NCBI GenBank assembly: GCA_013399855.1
Contig: VXAY01006832.1
Coordinates: 1,209,297-1,273,296 of the forward strand
Source of the DNA: Oxyruncus cristatus
Taxonomy: Eukaryota > Chordata > Aves > Passeriformes > Cotingidae
Reading direction: 5' to 3'
Length of the DNA stretch: 64,000 nt
Both the position numbers and the translations under genes were made by a program. This document shows, piece by piece, positions 63,003-64,000 of this stretch. The notes beneath the pieces are model-generated. The model saw nothing but the letters and a program-made list of their open reading frames with translations. It was not told where the DNA came from and did not search any database. Position 1 is the stretch's first letter. Each line of letters starts with the position of its first letter.

Positions 63003-64000
63003 AGTTGGCTTGATTTTGGCTGGGATAGAGTTAATTTTCTTCCTGGTAGCTGGTACAATGCTATGTTTTGGATTAAATGATGAGGGTAGCGCTGGTAACA
63101 CAGGGATATTTGAGTTGTTGCTGAGCGGGCTCACACAATCAGGGACTTTGCTTCTCATGCTGCCCTGCCAGCGAGCAGGCTGGGGGTGCACAGAAGGCTG
63201 GAGGGGGACACATGAAGCCCAAAAAGGCACAATAAAACTGTTAAAGACAGAGTTTGTAGCCTTTAAACAGCAAACGTATTTATTGCAACGCTGGGGAACC
63301 CCCAGCTCGCGCTGGACAAAGAGCTCCGAAATCCTTGGCAAAAATCAAGGAATATATACAGTGTCTGTGAGAGATTGCAACAGTTTACATGCATATTCAT
63401 ATAATTGCAACATCAGATTATAATATTCATAATAGGTGGAGTCGGGCAGAGTCTGGGCGGAGTCCTTCTTTTTGGGGTGATCTGTGGTGGGAGATCCTGT
63501 TACTTCGGCCTCGGTAGGGGTCGTTTTCTCTCCTCATCCTCAGTGAACTTTTCAACTTTCTCTTGATTCTGCTGACTTCATGGTGAATTTTGCAAGACCC
63601 TTGGACTCAAGCCCCTTATCTTTCTGTGCTCTATATAACACGTCTTTATGTAGGTGTGTAAGCATTCCTTTGGTGCACGGTACCATCTCCAGCTGCTCCT
63701 TGGATTCCAATTTAAAAAGCAAGGTCTGTATTCTGAGTTAACTCTTCAGGGCCTTGTTCTGTTTCACAGATAACCTGAAATGACCCCAGGGATATTCCAG
63801 ACACATTCCATAGTATTGCTCATGCTGAGCAATAAACTGGGGGGAGTTGGCCAAGGAGGGGATGACCTACTGCTCAAGGGCTGGCTGGGCATTGTTCAGC
63901 AGGTGGGGAGCAATTACATCGCTGGGTTTCTGTATTCTTTTATCATCATTATTATTCTCCCATCCTTTTCTGTCCTGTTAAACTGCCCTTTATCCCAACC
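63003..64000 (+). mobile_element. Avian endogenous-retrovirus LTR, plus orientation, interrupted and cut by the window end
   Basis: The left part (63003-63212) begins with TTTTGGCTGGGATAGAGTTA and includes a GCGAGCAGGCTGGGGGTGCA block. The right part (63767-64000) includes GGGATATTCCAGACA, a CAATAAACTGGGGGGAG TATA-like block, GGGCTGGCTGGGCATTG and an ATTAAACTG poly(A)-like string followed by CTTTATCCCAACC. I recognise this wording and order as an LTR family common in bird genomes. Between the two parts sits a foreign LTR (63213-63766). The 3' end of this LTR lies past the window, so I cannot say whether it is solo or has an internal region. Its class is not decided here. Confidence 0.8.
63213..63766 (-). 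mobile_element. Nested solo LTR, minus orientation (copy 2)
   Basis: It is a second copy of the element at 46476-47084, starting TGAAGCCC and ending GTTTCA, inserted inside the plus-strand LTR. On the minus strand it has TATATA (63353-63358), a 7-bp hairpin (63290-63306) and AATAAA (63279-63284), in the same order and at nearly the same distances as copy 1. The flanks CACA and CAGA fit a 4-bp target duplication with one change. It is 554 bp long against 609 bp for copy 1; the difference lies in U3. A 137-codon plus-strand frame (63010-63423) crosses the host-LTR/insert junction and is not a gene. Confidence 0.85.

Noticed and set aside
63010..63423. 137-codon plus-strand open frame and its 116-codon antisense partner
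   Set aside because: Both cross the junction between host LTR and nested LTR, and LTRs do not encode protein here.
1..64000. tRNA, rRNA, CRISPR arrays, bacterial operons or phage genes
   Set aside because: No cloverleaf-like promoter boxes, spaced direct repeats, dense coding or ribosome-binding patterns were seen; the sequence style is vertebrate nuclear.

Overview
The window looks like AT-rich, gene-poor nuclear DNA from a bird, intergenic or deep intronic. Three things point to a bird: four degenerate CR1 LINE fragments, an endogenous-retrovirus LTR whose wording matches a family common in avian genomes, and many short tracts mixing G-runs with T-runs. There are no bacterial-type operons, no ribosome-binding sites, and no long open frame resembling a known cellular protein. 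I recognise no functional protein-coding gene. Almost all short open frames are chance frames or lie in repeats.

Layout. Positions 1-22.4 kb are mostly unique AT-rich DNA with homopolymers, G/T-rich low-complexity tracts, small hairpins and short tandem duplications. From 22.4 to 33.3 kb lie four CR1 pieces: 22.42-23.23 (+), 25.19-25.55 (-), 27.55-27.97 (-) and 32.71-33.32 (+). Three carry decayed reverse-transcriptase wording and one carries the ORF2 C-terminus and 3' end. From 33.3 to 46.5 kb the DNA is again largely unremarkable. At 46476-47084 there is a solo LTR on the minus strand with a 4-bp target duplication. From 47.1 to 63.0 kb the DNA is unique, with a few places where splice-site-like signals or open frames cluster. 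From 63.0 kb to the window end an avian ERV LTR (+), cut by the window edge, is interrupted at 63213-63766 by a second copy of the 46.5 kb LTR (-). This is an LTR nested in an LTR.

The best-supported structure is the two-copy LTR family. The copies share termini, TATA box, poly(A) signal and a short hairpin in the R region that stays paired in both copies despite substitutions. Beyond that I offer low-confidence candidates: a minus-strand open exon near 29.8-30.0 kb, plus-strand exon-like segments near 50.4 and 52.2 kb flanking a 116-codon open frame, and a CpG-rich patch with a good splice donor near 57.9 kb. I did not find a convincing new multi-gene system.
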